Source: Paramicrobacterium sp051513965
GTDB taxonomy: Bacteria; Actinomycetota; Actinomycetes; Actinomycetales; Microbacteriaceae
DNA: 64,000 bases
Assembly: GCF_051513965.1 (NCBI RefSeq)
Contig: NZ_CP195847.1
Location: 806,001 to 870,000, forward strand
Direction of reading: 5' to 3'
The position numbers and the translations under genes are program-made. Shown piece by piece: positions 8,750 through 17,864 of this stretch. Within the stretch, counting starts at the first letter, position 1, and each line of letters starts with the position of its first letter. A model generated the notes under the pieces. The model ran no database searches. It worked only from the letters and a program-made list of their open reading frames with translations, and was not told where the DNA came from.

Positions 8750-11074
8750 ATGTCTCCGCGTATTCGCAGCGCAGCAATGCGTACACTGGTTCTTTTTGCG
8801 GTCGGTATCGTCACAGCGGCCGTACTCACGGCCACGCCGATTGCGACTCAGAAGGCCGAAGCAGCCACTTTCGACGCGGGGCACATCATCGATGACGAGG
8901 TGTTCTACGACTCGACGACGATGACGGAGTCGCAGATCCGCTCCTTCATCAACAGCAAGGTGCCGAAGTGCCGCTCCGGCTACACCTGTCTGGATGCGTA
9001 CAAGGAGAACACGACGGCGCGCAGCGCGGACAAGTACTGCAAGGCGATCTCCGGCGGCAAGAACGAAGACGCCGCGCGCATCATCTACAAGGTCTCGCGC
9101 GCTTGCGACATCAACCCGCAGGTCATTCTCGTGACGCTTCAGAAGGAGCAGGGTCTGCTGACCCACGAGTGGCCGTCGACGTGGCGCTACACGATCGCGA
9201 TGGGCTTCGGATGCCCCGATGGCGCCGCGTGCAACGAGAAGTACTACGGCTTCCAGAACCAGCTGTACCTCGGTGCGAGACAGTTCCAGATCTACCGCCT
9301 CTACCCATCGAGCTTCAACTACGTGGCGGGCAAGACGAACACGATCAAGTGGAATCCGAACTCGTCATGCGGGACCACGAAGGTCTACATCCAGAACCAG
9401 GCGACCGCCGGTCTCTACAACTACACGCCGTACGTTCCGAACAAGGCGGCACTGAATGCGGGTTACGGTGTCGGCGACAAGTGCTCGTCGTATGGAAACC
9501 GCAACTTCTTCCTCTACTTCAACGACTGGTTCGGCAGCACCTACCAGGGCTACTCCTCGAACCCGCAGATCAAGGCGCTGCAGAAGAAGTACTTCAGCAC
9601 GTTGGGCTACACCACGAGCGGACTCGAGCAGTACTCCGATGGTGGTGCAGGCCAGGAGTTTGAGAAGGGGTGGGCCTACTGGCACTCCAAGACTGGCGCG
9701 TACTACACACGGACAGACATCGGTCGCTCGTACATCGCTCTTCGCGGACCCGTCGGAGTGCTCGGATATCCCACCTCCAACCCGAAGTCGGAGCGTGACG
9801 GCGGCTCGAGCCAGCAGTTCCAGAAGGGTGCGCTGTACTACTCGCCGAAGTTCAGCATTCACAGGCTGGAAGGTGAGATCCGCAACTCCTACGTCGCCCT
9901 CAAAGGACCCTCGGGTACTCTGGGCTATCCGCTTGACGGACAATCATCGCTCGGCGGTGACAAGGTGATGCAGCCCTTTGAGAAGGGTGCGCTGTACTCA
10001 ACGAAGTCGCTCGGTACGCACCTCATGCTGAGCGCCATGAAGACTGCCTATGACAAGGCGGGCGGTGCGAAGGGCAGACTTGGTTTCCCGATCGACAGCA
10101 CGGTCAAGAATTCTGACGGCTCGATGCTGCAGCGGTTCCAGAACGGAACTCTCGTGATCTCGAAGTCGGGTGTCGCGTCGACCACGGACCGCATCTACGG
10201 CAGCGACCGGTATGCGACATCGGTCAAGATCTCGCAGCAGAGCGGCTCGGCAACGGGTGGCACTGTCTACATCGCGACCGGGCAGAACTATCCGGACGCC
10301 TTGAGTGCAGCCGCACTGGCAGGGGCGAAGGATTCCCCGCTGCTTCTCGTCAAGGGCAACAGCGTGCCATCGACTGTCGCAACGGAGCTCAAGCGCCTGA
10401 AGCCGAGCAAGATCGTCATTGTCGGCGGCACCGGTGTTGTGACGTCTGGCGTGCAGAAGCAACTGAGCAGCTATGGGTCTGTGACGCGTATCCAAGGAGA
10501 TGACCGCTATGAGACGTCGCGGAATGCGGCGGCCTCGTTCCCGGCTGGCAAGACGTCAACCGCGTTCATCGCGACGGGTCGGAACTTCCCTGACGCTCTC
10601 TCCGCAGGTGCGGCGGCGGGATCGGTCGGTGCGCCGGTGATCCTCGTAGACGGCATGCGCGAGCCCCTGACTGCGGCGACCAAGAGCACTCTGACGAAGC
10701 TCGGTGTGAAGAACGTCGTCATCGCAGGTGGGACCGGAGTCGTATCGACAAAGATCGAAAGCCAGCTCAAGAGCGCCGGCTTCAGCGTGAAGCGACTTGC
10801 CGGGGCCGACCGCTACGCGACTGCTGCGGCGATCAACTCGGCGTACTTCTCGTCATCGTCGAGTGCATACGTCGCAACAGGCGCCACCTACGCCGATGCG
10901 CTGACGGGCGGTGTCGCTGCGGCTCGTTCGGGCTCTGCGCTCTACATCACGACGCAGAAGTGCATGCCGACCTCGATCAGGAACACCGCCCTGAAGCAGG
11001 CGCCGAGCACGGTGCACGTGATCGGCGGACCGCTCGTGGTCTCCGACAAGTCGGCGCGCTTCGGCAGCTGCTGA
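8750..11074 (+). CDS. secreted cell-wall protein: catalytic-like N-domain, LGFP repeats, CWB2 repeats
   Basis: 774 residues. A signal peptide (MSPRIRSAAMRTLVLFAVGI... to AEA) ends near residue 35-38. The N-terminal ~250 residues are Cys- and aromatic-rich, with VILVTLQKEQGLLTHEWPS reminiscent of the Glu-containing helix of lytic-transglycosylase-like folds; the function is not certain. Three LGFP-type repeats (GVLGYPTS, GTLGYPLD, GRLGFPID) follow. Three cell-wall-binding type 2 repeats form the C-terminal third (RIYGSDRYATS, RIQGDDRYETS, RLAGADRYATA). CWB2 modules bind anionic wall polymers noncovalently, so this protein may be displayed on the glycan made by the locus that follows. Confidence 0.9.
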   Translation: MSPRIRSAAMRTLVLFAVGIVTAAVLTATPIATQKAEAATFDAGHIIDDEVFYDSTTMTESQIRSFINSKVPKCRSGYTCLDAYKENTTARSADKYCKAISGGKNEDAARIIYKVSRACDINPQVILVTLQKEQGLLTHEWPSTWRYTIAMGFGCPDGAACNEKYYGFQNQLYLGARQFQIYRLYPSSFNYVAGKTNTIKWNPNSSCGTTKVYIQNQATAGLYNYTPYVPNKAALNAGYGVGDKCSSYGNRNFFLYFNDWFGSTYQGYSSNPQIKALQKKYFSTLGYTTSGLEQYSDGGAGQEFEKGWAYWHSKTGAYYTRTDIGRSYIALRGPVGVLGYPTSNPKSERDGGSSQQFQKGALYYSPKFSIHRLEGEIRNSYVALKGPSGTLGYPLDGQSSLGGDKVMQPFEKGALYSTKSLGTHLMLSAMKTAYDKAGGAKGRLGFPIDSTVKNSDGSMLQRFQNGTLVISKSGVASTTDRIYGSDRYATSVKISQQSGSATGGTVYIATGQNYPDALSAAALAGAKDSPLLLVKGNSVPSTVATELKRLKPSKIVIVGGTGVVTSGVQKQLSSYGSVTRIQGDDRYETSRNAAASFPAGKTSTAFIATGRNFPDALSAGAAAGSVGAPVILVDGMREPLTAATKSTLTKLGVKNVVIAGGTGVVSTKIESQLKSAGFSVKRLAGADRYATAAAINSAYFSSSSSAYVATGATYADALTGGVAAARSGSALYITTQKCMPTSIRNTALKQAPSTVHVIGGPLVVSDKSARFGSC

Positions 11075-11112
11075 CGCGCGACGCCTTTCGGCGAACACCG
11101 AGGCGGTCGGGA

Positions 11113-11118
11113 TAGACT
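11113..11118 (+). promoter_or_regulatory. -10 box TAGACT upstream of glycan gene block
   Basis: TAGACT about 35 bases before ATG 11153, with a ribosome site AGGAAAGG at 11142-11149. This would be a leadered promoter for the 11153-14967 unit. Confidence 0.4.
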
Positions 11119-11152
11119 CCCGGAGCGTCTTCGTACGTTCCAGGAAAGGTGG

Positions 11153-12109
11153 ATGGTGGGCGGACCCTCGCGCGTGACAGCTGTGGTCGTCGCATACAAC
11201 CGACGGGATCTGCTGGTCGAGGTGCTCGATGCTCTCGCTCGTCAATCGCGGCCCGTCGATGCGATCGTCGTCGTGAACAATGCATCCACCGATGACACAT
11301 CGCAGGTTGTGCGCGATGCGGAGCGAGAGAACACACTGATCGAGCTCACGCGCAATACCGGCGGCGCTGGCGGCTTCGCCGTCGGAATGGCCGCTGCGGT
11401 CGCTCGACATCGCCCCGACTGGATTTGGGTCATGGACGACGACACAGTTCCCACCGAAGACGCGCTTCTCGGACTTATGAATGCTGCCACTCTCTACCCG
11501 GAGCCGAGGCTGGCAGCGGTCGGCTCGCGAGTCGTGTGGACGGACGGCGCCGAGCATCCGATGAACACCCCGCGACCGAACCCCTTCGCTGACGCTGCAG
11601 AGAAGAAAGCCGCGGATACTGTCGGGGCGATGCCCGTTCGCTCGCTCTCATTCGTGTCGTCTATGTATCGCGCCGATGTCGTGTACAAGGTCGGGTATCC
11701 GATCGCCGACTACTTCCTCTGGAATGACGACTTCGAGTTCAGCACCCGAGTGCTGTTAGGTCGCCGTGGTCTGTCGACTCCCGCGAGTGTCGTCGTCCAC
11801 AAGACCACGCGCCGAGGGGCAACTGACGACGACCCGGGGGAGCGTTTTCGCTTTGAGGTGCGGAACAAGATCTGGATGTTCCGCCACTCACGTTCTCTCA
11901 CGCGCGGCGAGAAGACTGTTTACGGTGCATCGAGTCTCGCTCGCTGGGTGCGCACGGCGCTGAAATCGAGTGACAGGCGCGTGCTGCGTGAGGGCTTCGA
12001 CAGTGGTCGGCGCGAAGGCCTGCGACATCCACCTCGTCTGAACTCTGAGGTGCTACGTGACGCAGGAGTTCCCGATGATGTCCTCGCTGAATTGAGGCGA
12101 GCCGAGTGA
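11153..12109 (+). CDS. GT2 glycosyltransferase, GlfT1-like
   Basis: 318-residue GT-A enzyme with VTAVVVAYNRRDLL at the start, VVVNNASTDDTS, NTGGAGGFAVGM, the metal-binding WVMDDDTVP, and FLWNDDFEFSTR downstream. This pattern matches the GlfT1 / rhamnosyl- or galactofuranosyl-transferase group. GlfT1 adds the first galactofuranose residues to a polyprenyl-linked primer; with Glf and a GlfT2-like enzyme in the same locus that role is plausible, but a different sugar donor is possible. The stop overlaps the next GTG by 4 bases. Confidence 0.85.
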   Translation: MVGGPSRVTAVVVAYNRRDLLVEVLDALARQSRPVDAIVVVNNASTDDTSQVVRDAERENTLIELTRNTGGAGGFAVGMAAAVARHRPDWIWVMDDDTVPTEDALLGLMNAATLYPEPRLAAVGSRVVWTDGAEHPMNTPRPNPFADAAEKKAADTVGAMPVRSLSFVSSMYRADVVYKVGYPIADYFLWNDDFEFSTRVLLGRRGLSTPASVVVHKTTRRGATDDDPGERFRFEVRNKIWMFRHSRSLTRGEKTVYGASSLARWVRTALKSSDRRVLREGFDSGRREGLRHPPRLNSEVLRDAGVPDDVLAELRRAE

Positions 12110-12984
12110 GCAAGAGCACCACGGACGCACAGTTTTCGCTGCTTCTGCCCGTGTACGGAAACGACGAGGCGTCGCAGTTCGAGCGTGCCTTCACGAGCGC
12201 GACCTCAGCGCAGACCCTCGTGCCGTCGGAGGTGGTGCTCGTGCAGGACGGCCCCGTGCCTGACGCACTTGAGCAGGCGATCGAACGGGTGACGGCTGCG
12301 TGCCCCGCACCGGTCGTACGTGTGGTGATCGATGAACGCGGAGGCCTGGCGCAAGCGCTCACGATCGGGCTCGAGCGGTGCTCGTACGACATCGTGGCGC
12401 GAATGGATGCCGATGACGTGGCGCTGTCCGAACGTTTCGCCAAGCAGATGGCGAAGATGGCCGAAGGGTACGACCTCGTCGGAACGGGAATGTACGAGTT
12501 CGCGGATGACACCAGCAAGGTTCTCGGCCGTCGCACGCCGCCCGTCGGTGGTGCAGCGATCGCAAAATACGCCCGCTTCCACGATCCGTTCAACCATCCG
12601 ACCGTCATGTATCGCAAGGCGACAGTGGCACGCGCCGGCAGCTACGAGGACATCGGGCTGATGGAGGACTACTGGCTGTTCGCTCGCATGATCAAAGCCG
12701 GTGCACGCGTCGAGAATCTGTCCGAGCCGCTCGTGATGTACCGCGTCGGTGCAGGAGCCTATGCCCGACGCGGCGGCACAAAGCAGTTTCAGGCAGAATG
12801 GAATCTGCAACGAGCGCTGCGACGCATCGGATTCACGACGCGCACGCAGTTCGCTCGAAACCTCGTCGTCCGCGGTGCTTATCGTTTCGTACCCGTCGGC
12901 ATTCGGCGGGTGCTCTACCGCCGAATGATCCAGAAGGGGTTCTCCGACGTGTCGTCGCCCACACCCGACCAGACCGCACTGTGA
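12106..12984 (+). CDS. GT2 glycosyltransferase
   Basis: 292 residues, GT-A fold. FSLLLPVYGNDEASQFERAFTS opens the domain, followed by EVVLVQDGPVPDAL, GLAQALTIGL and the metal-binding IVARMDADDVALSERF. NHPTVMYRK and LMEDYWLFARM follow. This resembles the amylovoran AmsE-like / WcaA group that extends surface polysaccharides with galactose or similar sugars. The GTG start overlaps the previous stop (GTGA). The specificity is not readable. Confidence 0.88.
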   Translation: MSKSTTDAQFSLLLPVYGNDEASQFERAFTSATSAQTLVPSEVVLVQDGPVPDALEQAIERVTAACPAPVVRVVIDERGGLAQALTIGLERCSYDIVARMDADDVALSERFAKQMAKMAEGYDLVGTGMYEFADDTSKVLGRRTPPVGGAAIAKYARFHDPFNHPTVMYRKATVARAGSYEDIGLMEDYWLFARMIKAGARVENLSEPLVMYRVGAGAYARRGGTKQFQAEWNLQRALRRIGFTTRTQFARNLVVRGAYRFVPVGIRRVLYRRMIQKGFSDVSSPTPDQTAL

Positions 12985-13020
12985 TTCGGGGTACGAGAGC
13001 GTGAAGAAGAGGACACAGAT

Positions 13021-14967
13021 ATGACCTGGCTCGGAGCCATTCCGGTGGCGGTGATCGCCCTGGTCGTCCTCTTCCTCCCGGGCGGGCTCGTCGCCGCAGC
13101 CGCTGGTGCTCGACGACTTCTCCTCGCGATCGCTGCGCCGGCAGTGACGATCTCTGTTCTCGCCGTCAGCGCGATCGCGTTCGGAAATCTGGGAGTGCCG
13201 TGGACAGCGCTGCCGATAACAGCAGTCTTCGTCGCGCTCGCACTTGTCGTTTGGGGCATGCGACGCCTTGTGACCGGAACGTGGGCACCGAATCCAGATA
13301 ACCGGGTCATCGGGTTCTCTCGAGCGTTCGCATGTGGATTGACCATTGCGCTTGTGATCATCGTGCTGCAGGTCGGGTTCTCATTTGGCTCTCCAGATAA
13401 CGTCTCGCAGACATATGACGCTCCGTTCCATCTCAATGGTGTGCGGTTCATCATCGACACAGCCAATGGTTCGTCATTTCACCTGACCGGGCTGATCTTG
13501 CCTTCGGGCCGGTCCACTTTTTACCCTGCGGCGTGGCACGACCTTGTCTCCTTCGTCGCGATGATGACCCCGTGGGCGGAGCTCGTGGGCGTCGCGAACA
13601 TGGTGAACTTGGTGGTCTCCGCCGTGGTGTGGCCCCTCGGTGTGCTTGCGCTGCTGCGGCTGCTGGTTCCTACTCGTCCCTCCGCACTCGTGCTCGGTGG
13701 TGTGGCTGCCGCGGCCTTTCCTGCCTTTCCCCTCGGGATGCTCGACTACGGGGTGCTCTTCTCATACTTCCTCTCCTTGGCGCTCTTGCCCGCCGGGCTC
13801 GTTCTCGGGCTGAGCCTGTTCCGCCTCGTCAACGGCAAGCGCCTCGGAGCCATCACCCTGCAGATTCTGAGCCTCGCATGTGTAGTTGTGGCGATCGGTC
13901 TGGCGCAGCCATCTGTCGTGTTCGGTCTCGGGCTCTTCGGAGTCATCGGACTTGCTGCCCTCGGCGTCGCGGGTATCCGGCGCTCGACCTCGACGGGCAG
14001 GCGTCTGGTGTTGGCGGTCGTCATCGTCGTTGTTCTCGGTGCTTTCGCACTGGTCTGGCGCCGTGTCGGAAGTTTCGGATACAACGCACCGTGGCGCGAC
14101 TACGGGACCTGGCCGGAAGTCATTCTCGATGCGTTCACGTTCGCGCGCGGAGATCGGCCGCTGGCCATCGTGGTCGGCATCCTTGTCATCGTCGGAGTCA
14201 TCGTGGCAATTCGCCGTCGCCGGTGGTGGTTCGTGGCGATGTGGCTCGCCGCGGCCACGCTCTTCGTGCTCGCCGGTGCCCTGCCTCCGGGAGATCTGCG
14301 CAACATGTCGCTTGGGATGTTCTACAAGGACACCCCTCGTCTCGAAGCTTTCCTCGTGCTGCCTTCTGCGGTGCTCGTCGCAATTGGAGCGGATGCTCTG
14401 TGGCGTGCTCTCCAGCGGCGTGTGCCGAACACGCCGAGAATACTCGCGACGGTCGCAGCGGCTGGTCTCGCGGTGCTCATCGCTTCGACTCAGCTCACCG
14501 CGATGGTCTACGCCGTTCAGCACGCCTCTAACGCATACCGGCTCGACGACCGTTCTCAGATCCTTGATGACGACGAGCGGGCGCTGATTGAGAGGCTGCC
14601 CGACGAAGTGCCTGATGACGCTGTGATCGTCGGCAACCCGTGGACGGGAACCTCATGGGCGATGGCAATCTCGGACAGAGAGGTGCTGAACCCGCATTTC
14701 AACACTTCTCACGCCGAGGCAAACGAGATCATCAACTCTCAGCTCAACGAAGCTGACGACGAGCCAGCCGTGTGTGATGCTCTCAAGGCCACGGGAGTGC
14801 TCTACGTGCTCGATTTCGGTGCCGATCGTTTCAACGGCAGTCGCCTTGATGTGAAGACGTGGATCGGGTTCGAAGGGCTCCTTGACCTGGACGACTCAGC
14901 GGTTGTCGAAGAAGTTGATCGTCAGGGCGACAAGGTGCTGTACCGCATCACTGCCTGCGGCCTCTGA
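13021..14967 (+). CDS. DUF6541 family polytopic membrane protein
   Basis: 648 residues with about 12-14 hydrophobic segments up to residue ~500 and an external C-terminal domain of about 150 residues. The topology matches GT-C-type transferases of actinobacteria, which use polyprenyl-phosphate sugars outside the membrane. A loop after the first long segment holds acidic and aromatic residues (YDAPFHLNGVRF). The C-terminal part (DDAVIVGNPWTGTSWA) resembles soluble domains of arabinofuranosyl/mannosyl GT-C enzymes. A ribosome site (AGAGGA) precedes the ATG. A membrane glycosyltransferase role is inference. Confidence 0.8.
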   Translation: MTWLGAIPVAVIALVVLFLPGGLVAAAAGARRLLLAIAAPAVTISVLAVSAIAFGNLGVPWTALPITAVFVALALVVWGMRRLVTGTWAPNPDNRVIGFSRAFACGLTIALVIIVLQVGFSFGSPDNVSQTYDAPFHLNGVRFIIDTANGSSFHLTGLILPSGRSTFYPAAWHDLVSFVAMMTPWAELVGVANMVNLVVSAVVWPLGVLALLRLLVPTRPSALVLGGVAAAAFPAFPLGMLDYGVLFSYFLSLALLPAGLVLGLSLFRLVNGKRLGAITLQILSLACVVVAIGLAQPSVVFGLGLFGVIGLAALGVAGIRRSTSTGRRLVLAVVIVVVLGAFALVWRRVGSFGYNAPWRDYGTWPEVILDAFTFARGDRPLAIVVGILVIVGVIVAIRRRRWWFVAMWLAAATLFVLAGALPPGDLRNMSLGMFYKDTPRLEAFLVLPSAVLVAIGADALWRALQRRVPNTPRILATVAAAGLAVLIASTQLTAMVYAVQHASNAYRLDDRSQILDDDERALIERLPDEVPDDAVIVGNPWTGTSWAMAISDREVLNPHFNTSHAEANEIINSQLNEADDEPAVCDALKATGVLYVLDFGADRFNGSRLDVKTWIGFEGLLDLDDSAVVEEVDRQGDKVLYRITACGL

Positions 14968-15000
14968 TATCGGGGTGCTGATCTCGCCTGAACTGCGGGC

Positions 15001-15378
15001 TTAGTCCTCGTCTGAGCGCTTTTCATCCTTTTCGGTGGGCGGGTCGACGTCCTCGAGTGAGGCCTTTGCGAGAGTGATCTGCCGGGCCAGCTGCGTGATG
15101 CGTCGATTGATCTGCACGTTGCGGCGGTACGTCGTCGAGACGAAGACCAAGAACGCGAGAACGAGTGCGTACAGCAGAAGGTCGGCGCCTCGACCGACGC
15201 CGATGAGGTTCGCGAACCACGTCAGCCACGTGGGGAAGATGATCGACAGAATCGCGACGACGACGAAAGCACCGAGAAAGAGCCGTCGCAGTGCGAGGTG
15301 ACTGTCGCTTCCGGTCGGGCGCGTGAAGAAGATTCCGACGGCGATGACGCCGATGACGAGAATGACCTGAATGAGCAC
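15001..15378 (-). CDS. DUF2304 domain membrane protein
   Basis: 125 residues with three hydrophobic segments and a charged cytoplasmic tail (KDEKRSDED). DUF2304 proteins are regular partners of DPM1-like GT2 enzymes in polyprenyl-phosphate sugar synthesis, and the gene directly follows one here. The GTG start is 8 bases after the previous stop, with AGGCG as ribosome site. It probably anchors or activates the preceding glycosyltransferase at the membrane. Confidence 0.85.
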   Translation of the reverse strand: MLIQVILVIGVIAVGIFFTRPTGSDSHLALRRLFLGAFVVVAILSIIFPTWLTWFANLIGVGRGADLLLYALVLAFLVFVSTTYRRNVQINRRITQLARQITLAKASLEDVDPPTEKDEKRSDED

Positions 15379-15385
15379 GATGCGC

Positions 15386-16090
15386 CTAACGAACGATGAG
15401 ATCGACGAGGATGTTGATGGAGTTCAGCACAGACTGTCCCTTGGCGCGCGAATAGTCCGTATACAGCAGCTCGACCGGGTATTCACGCCACGGCAGCTTT
15501 GTGCGGCCGAGCTTGAGGACGATCTCCGTTGCGTGCGCCATGCGGTCCTGCAGAAGCGTGACACGTGAGAGAGCATCCGTTCGGATCACACGGAGCCCGT
15601 TGTGTGCGTCCGTGAGGCGCAGCCCCGTGGTCATGTTGGTCACCCACACGGCGGTCTTGAGAATGATGCGCTTCAAAATGCCTGGGTTCGTGCGCTTGTC
15701 GAGGAACCGCGAGCCGAACACGATCGCGAGGTCCTCCGCCCGGGCTAGTGCGATCATCTCCGCGGCATCCACGACTCGGTGCTGACCGTCGGCGTCGAAC
15801 GTGACCACGTAACGAGCATCCGGCTGGGTCAAGACATAGTCGAAGCCAGTCTGCAGGGCCGCACCCTGGCCGAGGTTGACGGGATGCTGCAGCACCTTCG
15901 CGCCCGCGCGTCGAGCAGCGTCGGCCGAGCCATCTGAGCTGCCGTCGTCGATGCACACCACGTGGGTGAATTCTTGGTGAAGATCGCGAATCACCATCTC
16001 GATGACGCTGGCTTCGTTGAAAAGCGGAATAACAACCCATACATCGGCTGCGCCAGAACTCGCACTCGACGGGGGCCCGGGCGTTGTCAT
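15386..16090 (-). CDS. DPM1-like GT2 polyprenyl-phosphate glycosyltransferase
   Basis: 234 residues. VWVVIPLFNEASVIEMVI, VVCIDDGSSDGS, GQGAALQTGFDY and the metal-binding TFDADGQH are the standard polyprenyl-phosphate mannose/glucose synthase motifs. It lacks the C-terminal membrane pair of longer homologues, which suits a separate DUF2304 partner. It should transfer a sugar from its nucleotide form to undecaprenyl or decaprenyl phosphate, providing donor substrate for GT-C enzymes such as the DUF6541 protein at 13021. It is divergent from the Wbp cassette. Confidence 0.9.
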   Translation of the reverse strand: MTTPGPPSSASSGAADVWVVIPLFNEASVIEMVIRDLHQEFTHVVCIDDGSSDGSADAARRAGAKVLQHPVNLGQGAALQTGFDYVLTQPDARYVVTFDADGQHRVVDAAEMIALARAEDLAIVFGSRFLDKRTNPGILKRIILKTAVWVTNMTTGLRLTDAHNGLRVIRTDALSRVTLLQDRMAHATEIVLKLGRTKLPWREYPVELLYTDYSRAKGQSVLNSINILVDLIVR

Positions 16091-16112
16091 GGCTCCATTC
16101 TGGCAGACCCGT

Positions 16113-16118
16113 TAGTCT
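16113..16118 (+). promoter_or_regulatory. -10 box TAGTCT upstream of Wbp-like cassette
   Basis: TAGTCT about 40 bases before the GTG at 16159, with an AGAAGAGAG ribosome site between. A leadered promoter for the three overlapping genes 16159-18853 is likely. Confidence 0.45.
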
Positions 16119-16158
16119 GAGATGCGCGCCCACTCCACCCGAAAGAAGAGAGATACCC

Positions 16159-16767
16159 GTGACTTCTCACGCGAACGTCCGTGTCATCGACACAGCGGAT
16201 GTGGCAGACAGCGCGGACGTCGGGCAAGGCTCGTCGATCTGGCATCTCGCGCAGGTGCGGGAAGACGCCGTGCTTGGCGACAACTGCGTCGTCGGCAGAG
16301 GCGCCTACATCGGCACGGGAGTGCGAATGGGCGACAACTGCAAGGTGCAAAACTACGCGCTCGTCTACGAACCGGCGGTTCTCGAGGACGGCGTGTTCGT
16401 CGGACCGGCAGCCGTACTCACGAATGACACGTATCCGCGTGCGATCAACTCCGACGGTACACAGAAGTCCGCGGACGACTGGGAAGCCGTTGGCGTGACA
16501 CTGCGTCGAGGCGCAGCGGTCGGCGCGCGCGCAGTGTGCGTCGCGCCGGTGACGATCGGTCGCTGGGCGACGGTCGCGGCAGGGGCCGTCGTGACGAAAG
16601 ACGTTCCAGATCACGCGCTCGTCGCTGGCGTACCGGCACGCCGTATCGGCTGGGTCGGCACGTCCGGGCATCCGCTCAGCGAACGTGACGGATACTGGGT
16701 GTGTTCCGAGACCGACGAGACGTACGTCGAGATTGACGGAGAACTGAAAGAGGTAACAGAACAGTGA
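16159..16767 (+). CDS. left-handed beta-helix N-acetyltransferase, WbpD/WlbB-like
   Basis: 202 residues from GTG 16159, chosen for its ribosome site. Hexapeptide repeats (DVGQGSSIWHLAQVREDAVLG, NCVVGRGAYIGTGVRMGD and so on) form a trimeric beta-helix acetyl-CoA transferase. TNDTYPRAIN and VTIGRWATVAAGAVVTKDVP are conserved in UDP-2-acetamido-3-amino-2,3-dideoxyglucuronate N-acetyltransferases. It acetylates the 3-amino group made by the next gene's product. Stop and start of the next gene overlap (GTGA). Some DapD/WecD-like acyltransferases look similar, but the neighbours make WbpD the best fit. Confidence 0.85.
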   Translation: MTSHANVRVIDTADVADSADVGQGSSIWHLAQVREDAVLGDNCVVGRGAYIGTGVRMGDNCKVQNYALVYEPAVLEDGVFVGPAAVLTNDTYPRAINSDGTQKSADDWEAVGVTLRRGAAVGARAVCVAPVTIGRWATVAAGAVVTKDVPDHALVAGVPARRIGWVGTSGHPLSERDGYWVCSETDETYVEIDGELKEVTEQ

Positions 16768-17864
16768 GCGACGCGTTCATTCCACCGGCGAAGCCGATTA
16801 TCGGAGATGAGGAACGCGAGGCGGTCGATCGTGTGCTGTTGAGCGGCATGGTCGCGCAGGGGCCGGAGGTCGCAGCCTTCGAGTCGGAGTTCGCTGAGCA
16901 CTTTGTGCCGGGACGCACGGTTGTGGCGGTGAACTCGGGGACTTCGGGTCTGCATGTTGGCCTGCTGGCGGCGGGTGTCGGGCCGGGGGATGAGGTGATT
17001 GTTCCGTCGTTCACGTTCGCGGCGACGGGCAATGCTGTGGCTTTGACGGGTGCGACGCCGGTGTTTGTGGATATCGAACCGGGTCAGTTCACTCTTGATC
17101 CTGTGGCTGTTGAGGCTGCGATCACGTCGCGGACGAAGGGCATCATGCCGGTGCATCTGTATGGGCATCCGGCTCATATGCGTGAGCTGTCGGCGATCGC
17201 AGCGCGGCATGAGGTGATGGTGTTCGAGGACGCCGCGCAGGCTCACGGAGCGTCTCTTGATGGTGTTCCGGTGGGCACGTTCGGCCAGTTCGGCATGTTC
17301 AGCCTGTATCCGACGAAGAACATGACCAGTGGCGAGGGCGGGATGATCTCGTTCGGTGACGATGAGTTGGTGCGTCGGGCGCGGTTGTTGCGTAATCAGG
17401 GTATGGAGAAGCAGTACGAGAATGAGCTCGTGGGTTTCAATTACCGGATGACAGACATTCATGCGGCGATTGGTCGTGTGCAGCTGGGCAAGGTGGATGC
17501 GTGGACGGCGAAGCGGCAGCAGAACGCGAGCTTCCTCGACGCGAATCTTGAGGGCGTCGTGATTCCGCCGGTGGCCGAGGGGGCGGTGCACGTGTATCAC
17601 CAGTACACGGTGCGGGTGCCGGAGGATCGTGATGGTTTCGTCGCGGCGTTGAAGTCCGAGCACAATGTGGGTGCGGGAGTGTACTATCCGGTGCCGAATC
17701 ACCGTTTGCCGTCCTTGGCTGGTTTTGCTGAGGGTCTGGAGTTGCCGGAGACGGAGCGTGCCGCGGCGCAGGTGGTGTCGTTGCCGGTTCACCCGTCGTT
17801 GACGGGTGAGGATCTTGATCGCATCGTTGCCGCGGTGAATGCTGTGGCGAAGGCAGGAGCGTAA
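16764..17864 (+). CDS. DegT/DnrJ/EryC1 sugar aminotransferase, WbpE/WlbC-like
   Basis: 366-residue PLP enzyme. VNSGTSGLHVGL is the cofactor phosphate cup, VFEDAAQAHGA holds the Asp that pairs with the PLP nitrogen, and Lys185 in LYPTKNMTSGEGG should form the Schiff base. In the Wbp pathway it aminates the 3-keto group of the sugar nucleotide with glutamate as donor. Codon use in this gene ends in G or T far more than in its neighbours, suggesting a recent recombination donor. It overlaps both flanking genes by 1-4 bases. Confidence 0.9.
   Translation: MSDAFIPPAKPIIGDEEREAVDRVLLSGMVAQGPEVAAFESEFAEHFVPGRTVVAVNSGTSGLHVGLLAAGVGPGDEVIVPSFTFAATGNAVALTGATPVFVDIEPGQFTLDPVAVEAAITSRTKGIMPVHLYGHPAHMRELSAIAARHEVMVFEDAAQAHGASLDGVPVGTFGQFGMFSLYPTKNMTSGEGGMISFGDDELVRRARLLRNQGMEKQYENELVGFNYRMTDIHAAIGRVQLGKVDAWTAKRQQNASFLDANLEGVVIPPVAEGAVHVYHQYTVRVPEDRDGFVAALKSEHNVGAGVYYPVPNHRLPSLAGFAEGLELPETERAAAQVVSLPVHPSLTGEDLDRIVAAVNAVAKAGA

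Noticed and set aside
11108..11122. small CGGGA/TCCCG hairpin around the TAGACT box
   Set aside because: Only a 5-bp stem with a 5-base loop; easily explained by chance in GC-rich DNA.
13533..14531. 332-codon plus-strand frame inside the DUF6541 gene
   Set aside because: Out of frame with a polytopic membrane protein; translation is Arg/Ser/Cys-rich and lacks structure.
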